Origin: Desulfuromonadales bacterium
Lineage (GTDB): Bacteria; Desulfobacterota; Desulfuromonadia; Desulfuromonadales; BM103
Reading direction: 5' to 3'
DNA length: 48,064 nucleotides
NCBI GenBank assembly: GCA_014860225.1
Contig: JACZKE010000064.1
Location: forward strand, 1 to 48,064
This document shows positions 1 through 7,991 of the stretch, in pieces. The notes beneath the pieces are model-generated. The model made no database searches and had not been told where the DNA came from. It saw only the letters and a list, made by a program, of their open reading frames with translations. The position numbers and the translations under genes are program-made. How positions within the stretch are numbered: position 1 is the stretch's first letter; every line of letters starts with the position of its first letter.

Positions 1-1
1 C

Positions 2-568
2 CACAACGAAGCCTCCAGCGAGCAGAACGTCCGTGAAGGCATGGGTGTTGATCCAAGTGAAGCTTACGATGGCAAAGCCGGCCAGACCTACGGCTTCAAG
101 TCGATGCTGCACGCCATTCACTCTTCCGGTGAAACCGGCGCGCCGATCGTCATCTACCGTAATCGCGGCATCTTCGCCTGGGCAGCAGATGAAAGCGTAC
201 TTGCCAACTGGCCGGGCACCGGAGAGCAAATCGTCTTCGGTTCTGATAATGTGACTCAGGTCCACAACTTCCACGCTCCGACCTACCCACGTTTTCTGAA
301 CGACTGCGCGGCCTGCCATGCAGCAGATTTCTCAATGCTGCCTGACCAAAGCGTGGCCGTTGCAACCACCATCAACGCTGGTAGTGAGCCTTTTGACAAC
401 CAGCTTGACGACGTTCTCGAGGGCGCCTCTGCTGCTGCCTGCATGAGCTGCCACCAGTCGGGCGTCAGCTTCGAGCAGAACGCTCTGAAGGCACATGCCT
501 ATCAGAACGGTTGGACCCCGCAAACCTTCGAAGAAGGTCGTCAGACCATCATCGACGCAGCCCAGTAA
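2..568 (+). CDS. OmcA/MtrC-type multiheme cytochrome c, 3' part only
   Basis: The gene runs in from the left edge, so only about 188 C-terminal residues are visible. The first codons read H-N-E-A-S, which is probably the end of a CxxCHN heme motif cut by the window. Two complete motifs follow, CAACH and CMSCH. Arrangement and surrounding sequence (FHAPTYPRFLNDCAACH, then a hydrophilic tail) resemble the C-terminal domain of OmcA/MtrC decaheme outer-surface cytochromes, and the complete decaheme protein at 24347-26575 is a likely relative. Such proteins sit on the outer membrane and pass electrons to metal oxides or partner cytochromes. The number of hemes, signal peptide and lipobox cannot be seen. 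A good intrinsic terminator follows the stop, so the gene ends its transcription unit here. Confidence 0.85.
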   Translation, partial: HNEASSEQNVREGMGVDPSEAYDGKAGQTYGFKSMLHAIHSSGETGAPIVIYRNRGIFAWAADESVLANWPGTGEQIVFGSDNVTQVHNFHAPTYPRFLNDCAACHAADFSMLPDQSVAVATTINAGSEPFDNQLDDVLEGASAAACMSCHQSGVSFEQNALKAHAYQNGWTPQTFEEGRQTIIDAAQ

Positions 569-603
569 GCAGTTTCTGCTAAATGTAGTCTTACCGTGAA
601 GTA

Positions 604-636
604 TGGCGGAGGAGTTTATCTCCTCCGCCTTTTTTA
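604..636 (+). terminator. Rho-independent terminator of the cytochrome gene
   Basis: A perfect 10-bp stem (GGCGGAGGAG with CTCCTCCGCC), with an extra A-T pair at its base, encloses a TTTAT loop and is followed directly by a run of T. It lies 36 bases after the stop codon. Confidence 0.93.
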
Positions 637-1010
637 TCGCCAAGCAACCCCGCAGTGCTGGCAGTTGCGAAAGGTTACCCCGAAAATCGTGGTGCAGGCG
701 GTGTAAGCCGTATTTCATGACGCCATCGAGAAAGAGGCTGATTAAATAAACAGTTAGGATGTGACCATTGCATCCGTGATTCAACTGAGGTTTATAGGTT
801 TAACCTATTGAATTTACAGACATTGTCTGGGAAATCAATCTTGCCTGTTTCAGGTCGTTATAACTCTTTGCCTTACGGAGGGAATCTTCAATCAACAATT
901 GGGTATCGATTCGTGCCTGAGATTTATATGTTTTTGTCCACCCCTACTGTAAAAAACGATAGGCCCATTGCTGCATCTCAACCCATGCCCAGATTAAATG
1001 TGCATTTAAT
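637..1010. other. Intergenic stretch without a recognisable gene
   Basis: No open frame with family resemblance, codon bias or good ribosome site was found. A 78-codon frame at 808-1044 has no ribosome site and no recognisable product. The one notable element is a perfect 15-bp palindrome at 795-809 (ATAGGTT-T-AACCTAT), which could be an operator. It lies about 200 bp before the likely promoter at 1011-1038, so a link to that promoter is uncertain. Confidence 0.5.
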
Positions 1011-1038
1011 TTGCATCTTGAAACGATTAACTTATAAT
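1011..1038 (+). promoter_or_regulatory. Candidate sigma-70 promoter for the conduit cluster
   Basis: A perfect -10 hexamer TATAAT (1033-1038) lies 16 bp after a weak -35 TTGCAT (1011-1016). The -35 falls inside a loose dyad with two TGCA blocks, which could bind a regulator. Transcription would start near 1045, giving an untranslated leader of about 178 nt before the porin gene. Confidence 0.55.
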
Positions 1039-1044
1039 ACTTGA

Positions 1045-1222
1045 GATTGATTGATTTATGCGTTGCCGTTTATCGACAGCGGCATCAGATAATGGGTTTT
1101 CTGTTCTATAGGGCGCAAGCCTTTACTCAACCTTAAAAACCTAGGTCTCCCAAAAGCTCTTAGCCATTGGACGCTCCGTAGGCCGGACTTACGGCGTCCA
1201 CGACGTCTCTTCAGGGGGTAAC
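1045..1222 (+). promoter_or_regulatory. Structured 5' leader upstream of the porin gene
   Basis: Three hairpins can be drawn by eye. TGCCGTT pairs with AGCGGCA (1064-1084). A 5-bp stem carries a GCAA tetraloop (1110-1123). A two-part stem pairs GGACG/CGTCC and CCGTA/TACGG around a CT bulge (1169-1199). The ribosome site CAGGGGG follows about 12 nt after the third hairpin. A leader of this length and structure before cytochrome genes suggests post-transcriptional control. The conserved blocks of the GEMM (c-di-GMP/cGAMP) riboswitch are not visible, so no known class is assigned. Confidence 0.4.
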
Positions 1223-2509
1223 ATGCGAATTGGCAAACGGTATCGTGAGGGTATTCTTGCACTCATTCTGCTATCAGTTGTTCTGCCGGCCTATTCATTC
1301 AGTGCGGAGGTGGTCGTCAAATCCGACACCATCTTCAGATTTTTTGAACGGGATACGCCATCCGAGCAGGATGCCGCAGTACTGCCGGGTTACGAATACC
1401 TGCAGATCGATGCCGGACAGCTCGATGACTATGGGCTCTCCTTCCACCTCTACGGCTGGGGGCGTGCCGACTTCGCCGACAACGATTACTACGACGACCA
1501 GACCGCAGGCGAGCTGCTTTACGGCTACCTGCAGTATCGACAGGAGGTCAACCGCTTCTCCGCCAGACTAGGCCGGCAGAATGTGTTCGAGGGCGTGGCC
1601 AACGATGCCATCGATGGTCTGCGCCTGAGCAGCGACCTCGGCGATTACTTCACCCTGTCGCTCTACGGTGGCCAGCCCGTCGGCCTCGATTCGACGCAAG
1701 GCCGCAGCGGCGACAGCATTTTCGGCGGCCGGCTGGCCCATCGGTTCGGCACGCAGTATGAGATCGGCGTCTCCTACAAGGAGATCGAAAACGACAATGA
1801 AACCGCCGAAGAGAAATTCGGCGTCGACCTGTCGCTGTTCCTCCCGGCCAACCTCAGCCTGTTCGGCTATTCCGCCTACAACGAAACCACCGGTGACTGG
1901 GCAGAGCACTCCTACGAGCTACGCGTGCCGATCGCGAATTTTCTGCTCAAACCGTATTTCCAGCATTTCTCCTACGAAGACTTTTTCGGCACCGGCGCCA
2001 ATGCAGTCAACCCGTTCCGGGGACTGGCGACTGCCGACGAAGAGTTGACTGCCTACGGCATTGATGCCCTGTGGCAGCTCGATGCGGCCTGGACCCTCGG
2101 CGGCAAGGCCAAATTTTTCGAGTACGACGAGCAGGACAGCGCCGAAACCTACAGCATGATGCTCACCTGGCAGAGCGAGGACCTGACCCAGCTCGGCGGC
2201 GAAATCGGCCACACCGCAGCCAATGACACGGCCGGCAACGATTACACCCTGGTACGCCTTTTCGGCTATTGCGAGGCGATGGCCGACCGGCTCTGGATCG
2301 ACTTCTTCAGTGGTGACCTGCTGATCGCCTTCTACGACGAAGAGATTTACGGTGAAGACAGCTCGCTGTTCATTTCCCTTGGTGCCGGCAAACGATTCCT
2401 GAACGATGCCCTGTCAGTCAAGCTCTCCGGCGACTACAGCCAGGATCCGTATTTTGACGACGACCTGCGCGGCATGCTGACTATGTCTTATACCTACGAC
2501 AATCGATAA
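1223..2509 (+). CDS. Outer-membrane beta-barrel porin of a putative electron conduit
   Basis: The protein has 428 aa. A signal peptide is clear (basic MRIGKRYR, hydrophobic LALILLSVVL, then a cleavage site near SFSAE). The mature part is an alternating polar/aromatic sequence rich in Asp, Tyr and Phe, with many short strands (for example LSFHLYGWGRADF and FSARLGRQNVF) and a terminal strand MLTMSYTYDNR, as expected for a beta-barrel. The ATG follows the ribosome site AGGGGG at 6 nt. Two multiheme lipoprotein cytochromes follow at 33 and 19 bp, so the three genes probably form an operon. In Geobacter, such porins hold cytochromes across the outer membrane (Omb/Omc and Ext conduits). This one is MtrB-like in role only; membership in the MtrB family itself was not evident. 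Confidence 0.75.
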   Translation: MRIGKRYREGILALILLSVVLPAYSFSAEVVVKSDTIFRFFERDTPSEQDAAVLPGYEYLQIDAGQLDDYGLSFHLYGWGRADFADNDYYDDQTAGELLYGYLQYRQEVNRFSARLGRQNVFEGVANDAIDGLRLSSDLGDYFTLSLYGGQPVGLDSTQGRSGDSIFGGRLAHRFGTQYEIGVSYKEIENDNETAEEKFGVDLSLFLPANLSLFGYSAYNETTGDWAEHSYELRVPIANFLLKPYFQHFSYEDFFGTGANAVNPFRGLATADEELTAYGIDALWQLDAAWTLGGKAKFFEYDEQDSAETYSMMLTWQSEDLTQLGGEIGHTAANDTAGNDYTLVRLFGYCEAMADRLWIDFFSGDLLIAFYDEEIYGEDSSLFISLGAGKRFLNDALSVKLSGDYSQDPYFDDDLRGMLTMSYTYDNR

Positions 2510-2542
2510 CGCTTTTTCCGGTTCTGACAGGAGATAGATCCC

Positions 2543-3013
2543 ATGGCGAACAAAAGTTTACTCACGACACTGACCTTGCTGGCAGTCCTGCTGCTGGTGG
2601 CGGCCTGCGCCGGCTTGCAGAGCCGCTACACGTTGCCCGCCCGGCACCCCAGCGCCGCTGAACTCACCGTGTCTCCAAAAGTTTGCACCGACTGCCATGA
2701 ACGCGGCCAGGAACTGGCCTACGAGCGTTACGTGCATACGGCGGACTTCGGTAAAAGCCATCGCCCCGAAGCCACCCAGGGCGAAGCGGTCTGCGCCATG
2801 TGCCACCAGACCAGCTTCTGCAACGACTGCCATGCGACACGGGTTGAGTTGAAGCCGTCGCTGAAAAACCAGTCGGAGACTTACCGCAGCTCGCCGCACC
2901 GTGGAGACTACCTCAGCCGCCATCGCATCGACGGGCGGGTTGACCCGACCTCGTGCTTCCGCTGCCATGGTAACCCGAAGTCGGCGCAGACCTGTGCCCG
3001 CTGCCACGGTTAG
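2543..3013 (+). CDS. Pentaheme c-type cytochrome lipoprotein
   Basis: A 156-aa protein with a lipoprotein signal: hydrophobic LLTTLTLLAVLLLV then lipobox VAAC. The mature part carries five CxxCH motifs: CTDCH, CAMCH, CNDCH, CFRCH and CARCH. Extra histidines (YVHTADFGKSH, SSPHRGDYLSRH) can serve as distal heme ligands. Size and heme number match the small lipoprotein cytochromes of Geobacter Ext conduits, which face the periplasmic or outer side of a porin. It lies between the porin gene and the 18-motif cytochrome, so it is a likely subunit of the same complex. The ATG is preceded by AGGAGA. The exact Ext homologue is not assigned. Confidence 0.85.
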   Translation: MANKSLLTTLTLLAVLLLVAACAGLQSRYTLPARHPSAAELTVSPKVCTDCHERGQELAYERYVHTADFGKSHRPEATQGEAVCAMCHQTSFCNDCHATRVELKPSLKNQSETYRSSPHRGDYLSRHRIDGRVDPTSCFRCHGNPKSAQTCARCHG

Positions 3014-3032
3014 AGAGAACAAGGAGATGACA

Positions 3033-4856
3033 ATGCGTAAACTGACTCTGTTCGTTCTGCTCTCTGCAGTGCTGCTGCTGAATGCCTGTTCCGACGGCAA
3101 CTCCGATGCGCCGCCCGATACCGAAGCCCATCCCGTTGCATGGTTCTCCACGCATCCTGAGCCCGCATTGGCGACCGACCCGGATTTTTCCAACTGCACG
3201 AGTTGTCATGGCGCGGATCTGGCCGGCAGCGGGGACACCGTCAGCTGCTTCAGCTGTCATTCCTACAATGCGGCGCCGCCGTTCTCGATCCACCCCTTGA
3301 ACTGGGCGGATCCCTACCTGAATCACCGCGGCTTCGCAGCGACCGACGGCACGGCGTCCTGCACCGCCTGCCACGGCCAGAACCTGCAGGGTCGCCAGAC
3401 GGCGCCCAGCTGCTTCGCTGCGAGCTTCAATGGCCGAAGCTGCCACCCTGGAGGCCCCGGCGAAGTTCCCCATCCTTTGGACGGCAGCTATCTCAGCGGT
3501 GCCAACCACGGTCCGGACGCGAAATCCGACCTGACCTTCTGCCAATCCTGCCACGGCCAGCCCGGCGGCCCCGGCAGCAACCCACGGTTCAATGTCGGAA
3601 TCATCGCGGTCGGCGGCAACGGCTGCGAAACCTGCCATGGCACCAACTACGCTCATCCGCAGGCCTGGGCCGGACCGAACGCGACCTTCCACTACACAGC
3701 GGCCAATATCCAGGCGGCTTGTACCATCTGTCATGGCGTGAACCTGGACGGCGTCGGCGGTGTCGGCGTGAGCTGCCTCGGCTGCCATACCTCGGCCACC
3801 ACCTTCAGCCTCGACTGTTCCTTCTGTCACGGCTATCCGCCTGACGGTTCGGCAGATCTCGATGTGCCCATCCCGGTCCCTCATCGAACCGTTGCCGATA
3901 TCACCTTACATGGAGAGTGCTCCATCTGTCATGGCATGAGTGAAACACCGACCGGCGGAAGCTTTTCGCCAACCCCGAACTACACCCTTTTCAATCCGAC
4001 TACCGAGACACTGGGGGATCACTGGGATGGGAACATCAGCATGAATTCCGGGGTCGGGTACAATCCCGCGAACTTCGGATGTGATGCTGCCGGCTGTCAT
4101 GGCAACGACTCTGCCCACCAGCTATCCGATTCCGGTCTGCCAGTCACATTGGAAGCCTATATCGGCTCTGGTGGTGGCGGTGGTGGGGTCCATGCCCTGG
4201 ACGGCTCTTTCCTGCTGCCGTCCAACCATGGCCCCGCAGCCAAAGGGCTGACCGCGGCATTCCCGAACGGCATGCTGGACTGCCAACCGTGCCATGCTCA
4301 GGCCGGCGGTCCCGGCAGCAACCCGCAATTCAATGTCGGGATCAATAGCCAGGGCGGCACCGGTTGTGAGGGATGTCACAACGATTTCACTGCTCATCCT
4401 GCGGCCGGCGGAACCCGGGAAGATGTCCCCTGGCACGACGTCGGTGTCACTCATAGTGATGCCAACGGCTTCAGTACCATGTGCGCGCTGTGCCATGGCG
4501 CGACCCTCGGCGGCGGCATCGGACCGGCGTGTACGACTTGTCATACTGTCGATCCTGTGGCCAACCCGTCCGGCTGCGTTTCATGTCATAATACGCCACC
4601 GGACGGTGCCGTGCGCCCGAATCGCGAGGGGCGCCACGGCGAGGGGAGGCATCAAGCTGCGTGCGCCACCTGCCACGACGGAGTCGGCGTCAATACCGTC
4701 GGCCATTTCGACCAGGCGCCACCGGCCGATGTCGTGATCCAGGCCGCTTTCGGCGAACCCCAGGGCGCTGGGGTTTACGACCCGACGACTGGTTCCTGCA
4801 GCAACATCACCTGTCATGGTGGAAGCGGCACCTCCGAGGGTCCCTGGTACCAATAA
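3033..4856 (+). CDS. Large multiheme c-type cytochrome lipoprotein with 18 heme-like motifs
   Basis: The start was chosen at the ATG giving MRKLTLFVLLSAVLLLNAC, 6 nt after AAGGAG. An in-frame ATG two codons earlier is too close to that site. The peptide ends in a lipobox (LNAC), so the 607-aa product is probably outer-membrane anchored. There are 15 CxxCH motifs, two CX4CH motifs (CDAAGCH, CSNITCH) and one CX9CH motif (CFAASFNGRSCH). Two repeats are visible: H-x-LDGS-(Y/F)-L near residues 150 and 390 is each followed by CQ(S/P)CH and GGPGSNP(R/Q)FNVGI. This points to an internal duplication. As the last gene of the cluster it is the likely extracellular or pore-spanning electron carrier. Heme attachment at the long-spacer motifs is inferred. 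Confidence 0.88.
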   Translation: MRKLTLFVLLSAVLLLNACSDGNSDAPPDTEAHPVAWFSTHPEPALATDPDFSNCTSCHGADLAGSGDTVSCFSCHSYNAAPPFSIHPLNWADPYLNHRGFAATDGTASCTACHGQNLQGRQTAPSCFAASFNGRSCHPGGPGEVPHPLDGSYLSGANHGPDAKSDLTFCQSCHGQPGGPGSNPRFNVGIIAVGGNGCETCHGTNYAHPQAWAGPNATFHYTAANIQAACTICHGVNLDGVGGVGVSCLGCHTSATTFSLDCSFCHGYPPDGSADLDVPIPVPHRTVADITLHGECSICHGMSETPTGGSFSPTPNYTLFNPTTETLGDHWDGNISMNSGVGYNPANFGCDAAGCHGNDSAHQLSDSGLPVTLEAYIGSGGGGGGVHALDGSFLLPSNHGPAAKGLTAAFPNGMLDCQPCHAQAGGPGSNPQFNVGINSQGGTGCEGCHNDFTAHPAAGGTREDVPWHDVGVTHSDANGFSTMCALCHGATLGGGIGPACTTCHTVDPVANPSGCVSCHNTPPDGAVRPNREGRHGEGRHQAACATCHDGVGVNTVGHFDQAPPADVVIQAAFGEPQGAGVYDPTTGSCSNITCHGGSGTSEGPWYQ

Positions 4857-4888
4857 GCGCTTGATTGCAACATCCGTCACTTGAGTAA

Positions 4889-4920
4889 ACAAGCCCCGCT
4901 TCGTAAGAAGCGGGGCTTGT
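4889..4920 (+). terminator. Strong hairpin ending the conduit operon
   Basis: A perfect 14-bp stem (ACAAGCCCCGCTTC with its complement) has a GTAA loop and starts 33 bases after the last stop. The T-run that follows is short (CTGTT), so termination is likely but not textbook. Confidence 0.8.
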
Positions 4921-4986
4921 CTGTTATCGGTATATGAAAGAAGCAAATAGGGTTATATTTTTCTAGCTCTATATGGCTGGAGTTGC

Positions 4987-5154
4987 CTAGGAGGCTGTCC
5001 GACAATAAAAGCCCGGCTGCAAACCCAGCATTTTGGCCCATATTTCAGCTCCTTTTTGCCCCATAGCTACGGCTATGAACCTGCAAACGACCTAAAATCT
5101 GTTCTCAAACTTCTGGATTTTCGCTTCGGCCTCTATTGTCGGACAGCCTCCTAG
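4987..5154. mobile_element. MITE-like element with perfect 21-bp terminal inverted repeats
   Basis: About 168 bp is bounded by CTAGGAGGCTGTCCGACAAT plus one more A, and by its exact reverse complement. The outermost CTAG is itself a palindrome and could be a duplicated target. The interior has no transposase. A second, diverged copy in the opposite orientation is cut by the right window edge (47921-48064). The right end supplies the stop codon of the minus-strand gspB-like gene. One frame through the middle (G-P-Y-F-S-S-F-L...) stays open in both copies, but it reads out of the element in different ways, so it is not annotated as a gene. Confidence 0.75.
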
Positions 5155-5936
5155 CGTTTTGAACCAAGCAACTCGAAAGTTGTCCCGAGAAAATCAAGGA
5201 TCACCCCGCTCGGGGTGATCTCAACAAGCTCCAGGTCCCTGCTCACCCAATCGCCCTCACGCAGCAACTGATCGTTGATCCGTACCAGGCGGCGGTTCGG
5301 TTCACTGTTGTAGAAGTGCATGCTCATGGCCAGCGGAGACATCCGCTCGCGCATATCCCGGGACAAGTCCGAGTAGCGGGGCATTTGCAAAGTTCCTGAT
5401 TCCAGCGCCAGGTTGTCAACAGGTTGCGATTGCTCAATGATCGTGGTCGCGACAGGTTCGTCAGCATTCATCATCTCTGTAGCTGCGGCGACATCAACCC
5501 GTCGTCCTTCTATGGCAAGTTCTTGCTCTCTCGTGGAGGTTCTCCTGGCTGGTACTGCCGGGGCCGAGACATAAATACTCGGAACGGGCGCCGCTTCCGC
5601 TGCTAAAACGGGCTGTTGCATATCATCATTCTCCACCGGGGCAGCGTTTGCCACTGCAGGTTCAGGTTCTTTGGGCAGACTGGTCTCAGAACGGGCGCTC
5701 TTCTCCAGGGACAGCTCAGGGATCGGCTCCAGGGTCGGATTTATCTCAAGGTAAAGCCACCAACCACCACCGAGCAGAAGTACCGGCAGGAGTAACGCCA
5801 GCAACCAGTAAGACTGGTGACCCGACCGACTCGATGTCAAAGAAAGCGTGCGGTTGCGCACCTTCTTTTGCAGCGGCACGTTCTGTTCTTGCCGCTGCTG
5901 CTCCGATTTCTTGAGGGCTTCGAGGATAAAAGACAT
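5151..5936 (-). CDS. gspB: GspB-like type II secretion accessory protein
   Basis: A 261-aa protein beginning MSFILEALKKSEQQRQ, the hallmark N-terminus of GspB/PulB/ExeB proteins. A transmembrane segment follows near residues 43-62 (YWLLALLLPVLLLGGGWWLYL), then a Pro/Glu/Ala-rich linker. The C-terminal domain (from about 190: YNSEPNRRLVRINDQLLREGDWV) matches the periplasmic T2SSB domain in shape. With GspA it helps insert the secretin through peptidoglycan. Its ATG overlaps the gspA stop by one base (TGATG), showing translational coupling. The stop codon TAG lies in the border of the MITE-like repeat, so the extreme C-terminus may have been changed by that insertion. No other gsp genes are in the window. 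Confidence 0.85.
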   Translation of the reverse strand: MSFILEALKKSEQQRQEQNVPLQKKVRNRTLSLTSSRSGHQSYWLLALLLPVLLLGGGWWLYLEINPTLEPIPELSLEKSARSETSLPKEPEPAVANAAPVENDDMQQPVLAAEAAPVPSIYVSAPAVPARRTSTREQELAIEGRRVDVAAATEMMNADEPVATTIIEQSQPVDNLALESGTLQMPRYSDLSRDMRERMSPLAMSMHFYNSEPNRRLVRINDQLLREGDWVSRDLELVEITPSGVILDFLGTTFELLGSKR

Positions 5937-7603
5937 CAGCTGTTGCCTCGCGTGTATAAGCGCGGACCGGCCAGATTGCGGGCGCTGTTGAGATGAATCA
6001 GAGACATCGGCCCAAGCACGCCGTCAGGAGTGAGTCCTTTGCTGAACTGGAAATGCTTGAAAGCACCGAGCAGCGAGCCTTCAAGACGCACTTCCTGACC
6101 TGACACATCATAAAGGTTTAATTCCTGAAGACTCTCCGCCAGCCAGTCAACCGAATTCCCCATCTGGCCCGGTTTCAAAAGTTCCCGTTGGATTGGTGGC
6201 CTCTGCCAGAGCAGCAGATATTCACCGAACCATCGCGAGGCTATCGCCGCAAGAGCCAACTCATATTGAGTATCGCCTGCGATGAAAAGCGCCCTGTCGT
6301 TCTCCAGTCGCGCCATTACGACATGGAACGGCGCACCATCATCGGCATAGAGCGTCAGGATGGCCGGCCTGTTCATGTTGCGCAAGGTCTCAAGACTGTC
6401 TGTGCGAGACAGGCAATTCAGGTCGTTTTCAAGGGCGTACGCACAGTGGTCGGAACGGCCATCGAAGTTGGAGAGGCCCCAAAGCGCGGCCAGATCGGCA
6501 AACGCAGCCTGCATGCCCTGTTCAGTGGCGAAATCCAACGGCCAGGTCTGGGGCAAAACATCGTCTATAACTTCCGTTGCATCTGATGGCTCTGCGCTCG
6601 CGGTTGCCTCCAACGGCTTTTCTGCTATAACCGCCGGCAGTGGCGGCTCAGAATGAACTGCCTCAACTTCAGAAGTCGACCCGGTCGTCGCGAACAACGA
6701 GGTCTTCCATGACCAGAAACCGGCAGTAAACATCAGCAGGGCGAGACCCACCAGCCCTGCTGCCAACACCATTCCTTTTATCGGCCTTTGCGGCTCGTAA
6801 TCGCCAAGCACTTCGCCTGCAGCCTGACGCAGGATCTTGCTGTCGACCTGCTGGCGTTCCAGGACATAAGCACCGAGCAGAGCGCGGTCGCAGACCAGGT
6901 TGATCAGGCGCGGAATGCCGCCGGTCAGCTGCCAGAGGAGTTTACTGAGAGGCGCGGGGAACAGCGGGCGATTGCATCCGGCGATATTCAGGCGATGGCG
7001 GACATAAGCGTCGATCTCTGCTGCATCAAGCGCCCCCAGATGGCAACGGGCGGTGACACGCTGCGAGAGCTGGCGCATCTCCTGTCGGTTGAGAATCTGC
7101 AGCAGCTCCGGTTGGCCGAGCAGCACGATCTGCAGCAGCTTGTAGCGGTTCGTCTCAAGGTTGGTCAGCAGCCGCAGCTGCTCAAGAACATCGATGGAAA
7201 GGTTCTGTGCCTCGTCGATGATCAGTACGGTTTTTCGTCCCTGCGCGTTGGCTTCGAGCAGGTAGGCATTGAGCCGGTCGACCAATTGCTTGATGCTGCC
7301 CTGCTCCGGCCGGTCGATGCGCAGTTCATCGCAGATGGTTTCCAGCAATTCAATGACACTGACCTTGGGATTGAGGACGTAGGCGACCACCACGTTTTCC
7401 GGCAACTGCTCAAGCAGGCTACGACAAAGGGTGGTCTTGCCTGCCCCGACCTCACCGGTCAGTAAAACGAAACCGCCGTCGCTCTTGACCCCGTATTTCA
7501 GGTGAGCCAGCGCCTCGCGGTGATGCTCACTCATGTAAAGGTAGAGTGGATCCGGCGCGATCGAAAACGGGTTCTCATTGAGGCCGAAATATGACGTGTA
7601 CAT
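5936..7603 (-). CDS. gspA: GspA/ExeA-type AAA ATPase with C-terminal peptidoglycan-binding domain
   Basis: The start was set at the ATG giving MYTSYFGLNENPFSIAPDP, the standard ExeA N-terminus, with TGGA a few bases upstream. A TTG nine codons earlier is unlikely. Residues 1-270 form an AAA domain with Walker A GEVGAGKT, Walker B VLIIDEAQ and a sensor region GGIPRLINLVCDRAL. A transmembrane helix lies near 280-300. The periplasmic part contains a C39-like segment and a final peptidoglycan-binding domain (LLGAFKHFQFSKGLTPDGVLGPMSLIHLN). The 555-aa length fits the family. GspA with GspB uses ATP to help secretin assembly across the cell wall. Related ATPases also occur in pilus and exopolysaccharide loci, so the partner system is not certain. 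Confidence 0.87.
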   Translation of the reverse strand: MYTSYFGLNENPFSIAPDPLYLYMSEHHREALAHLKYGVKSDGGFVLLTGEVGAGKTTLCRSLLEQLPENVVVAYVLNPKVSVIELLETICDELRIDRPEQGSIKQLVDRLNAYLLEANAQGRKTVLIIDEAQNLSIDVLEQLRLLTNLETNRYKLLQIVLLGQPELLQILNRQEMRQLSQRVTARCHLGALDAAEIDAYVRHRLNIAGCNRPLFPAPLSKLLWQLTGGIPRLINLVCDRALLGAYVLERQQVDSKILRQAAGEVLGDYEPQRPIKGMVLAAGLVGLALLMFTAGFWSWKTSLFATTGSTSEVEAVHSEPPLPAVIAEKPLEATASAEPSDATEVIDDVLPQTWPLDFATEQGMQAAFADLAALWGLSNFDGRSDHCAYALENDLNCLSRTDSLETLRNMNRPAILTLYADDGAPFHVVMARLENDRALFIAGDTQYELALAAIASRWFGEYLLLWQRPPIQRELLKPGQMGNSVDWLAESLQELNLYDVSGQEVRLEGSLLGAFKHFQFSKGLTPDGVLGPMSLIHLNSARNLAGPRLYTRGNS

Positions 7604-7939
7604 TCGTATCCATACAAGACAGAGGTTCAATCAAACTGCGAACAGTATAGTTGAAGAGTTCAGAGGAAACTAGTACTTGTTGAGGTTGAATTCTGAAATC
7701 AAAAGCAAAACCAAAATCAAAAACAAAAGCAACACCGCCGGGTCGCGTCCCGCCAGACGCCTTACTTTTTTCAACGCCATAAAAGTAAGCAAAAAGGCTT
7801 ACTCCTGCGGAGGGCATTTCTTGCGCCAGGTGTTATGGCATTTATTACCTACGTTGCCCGAGAAGTTTATGACGCAGTGATTAACGCTGAGGCCTATCTT
7901 AACGGCCATGAAGCCTTGGTGGATGGCTTCAAGTTTTAC
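7604..7939. other. Intergenic stretch with A-rich tract and REP-like dyad
   Basis: No gene was recognised between gspA and the heptamer repeat. An A-rich low-complexity tract (AAAATC/AAAAGC-type units) covers about 7695-7735. An inverted repeat follows, CTTACTTTT (7761-7769) with AAAAGTAAG (7781-7789), inside a GC-rich setting (CGGGTCGCGTCCCGCC before, AAAAAGGC after). A half copy of this setting (GGCGCCTTACTTTTGTTCT) occurs near 19929. Dyads of this kind are common intergenic repeats in proteobacteria; this statement is general recollection. Confidence 0.5.
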
Positions 7940-7988
7940 ACCTCAAACCTCAAACCTCAAACCTCCAGCCTCCAGCCTCCAGCCTCCA
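7940..7988. repeat. Seven tandem 7-bp repeats
   Basis: Units are ACCTCAA x3, ACCTCCA x1 and GCCTCCA x3, with no interruption. The tract ends three bases before the ettA stop codon. Related 7-bp (CCCCAGC) tracts occur at 29743-29810 and 31812-31831. Confidence 0.9.
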
Positions 7989-7991
7989 GCC

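Noticed and set aside
808-1044. 78-codon frame in the first intergenic region
   Set aside because: No ribosome site, no recognisable domain, and it runs across the likely promoter.
1045-1222. GEMM-type riboswitch
   Set aside because: The conserved GGCAAACC and GACGCAAAGCC blocks are not found; only a general structured leader is supported.
7940-7988. CRISPR array
   Set aside because: Units are only 7 bp with no spacers.
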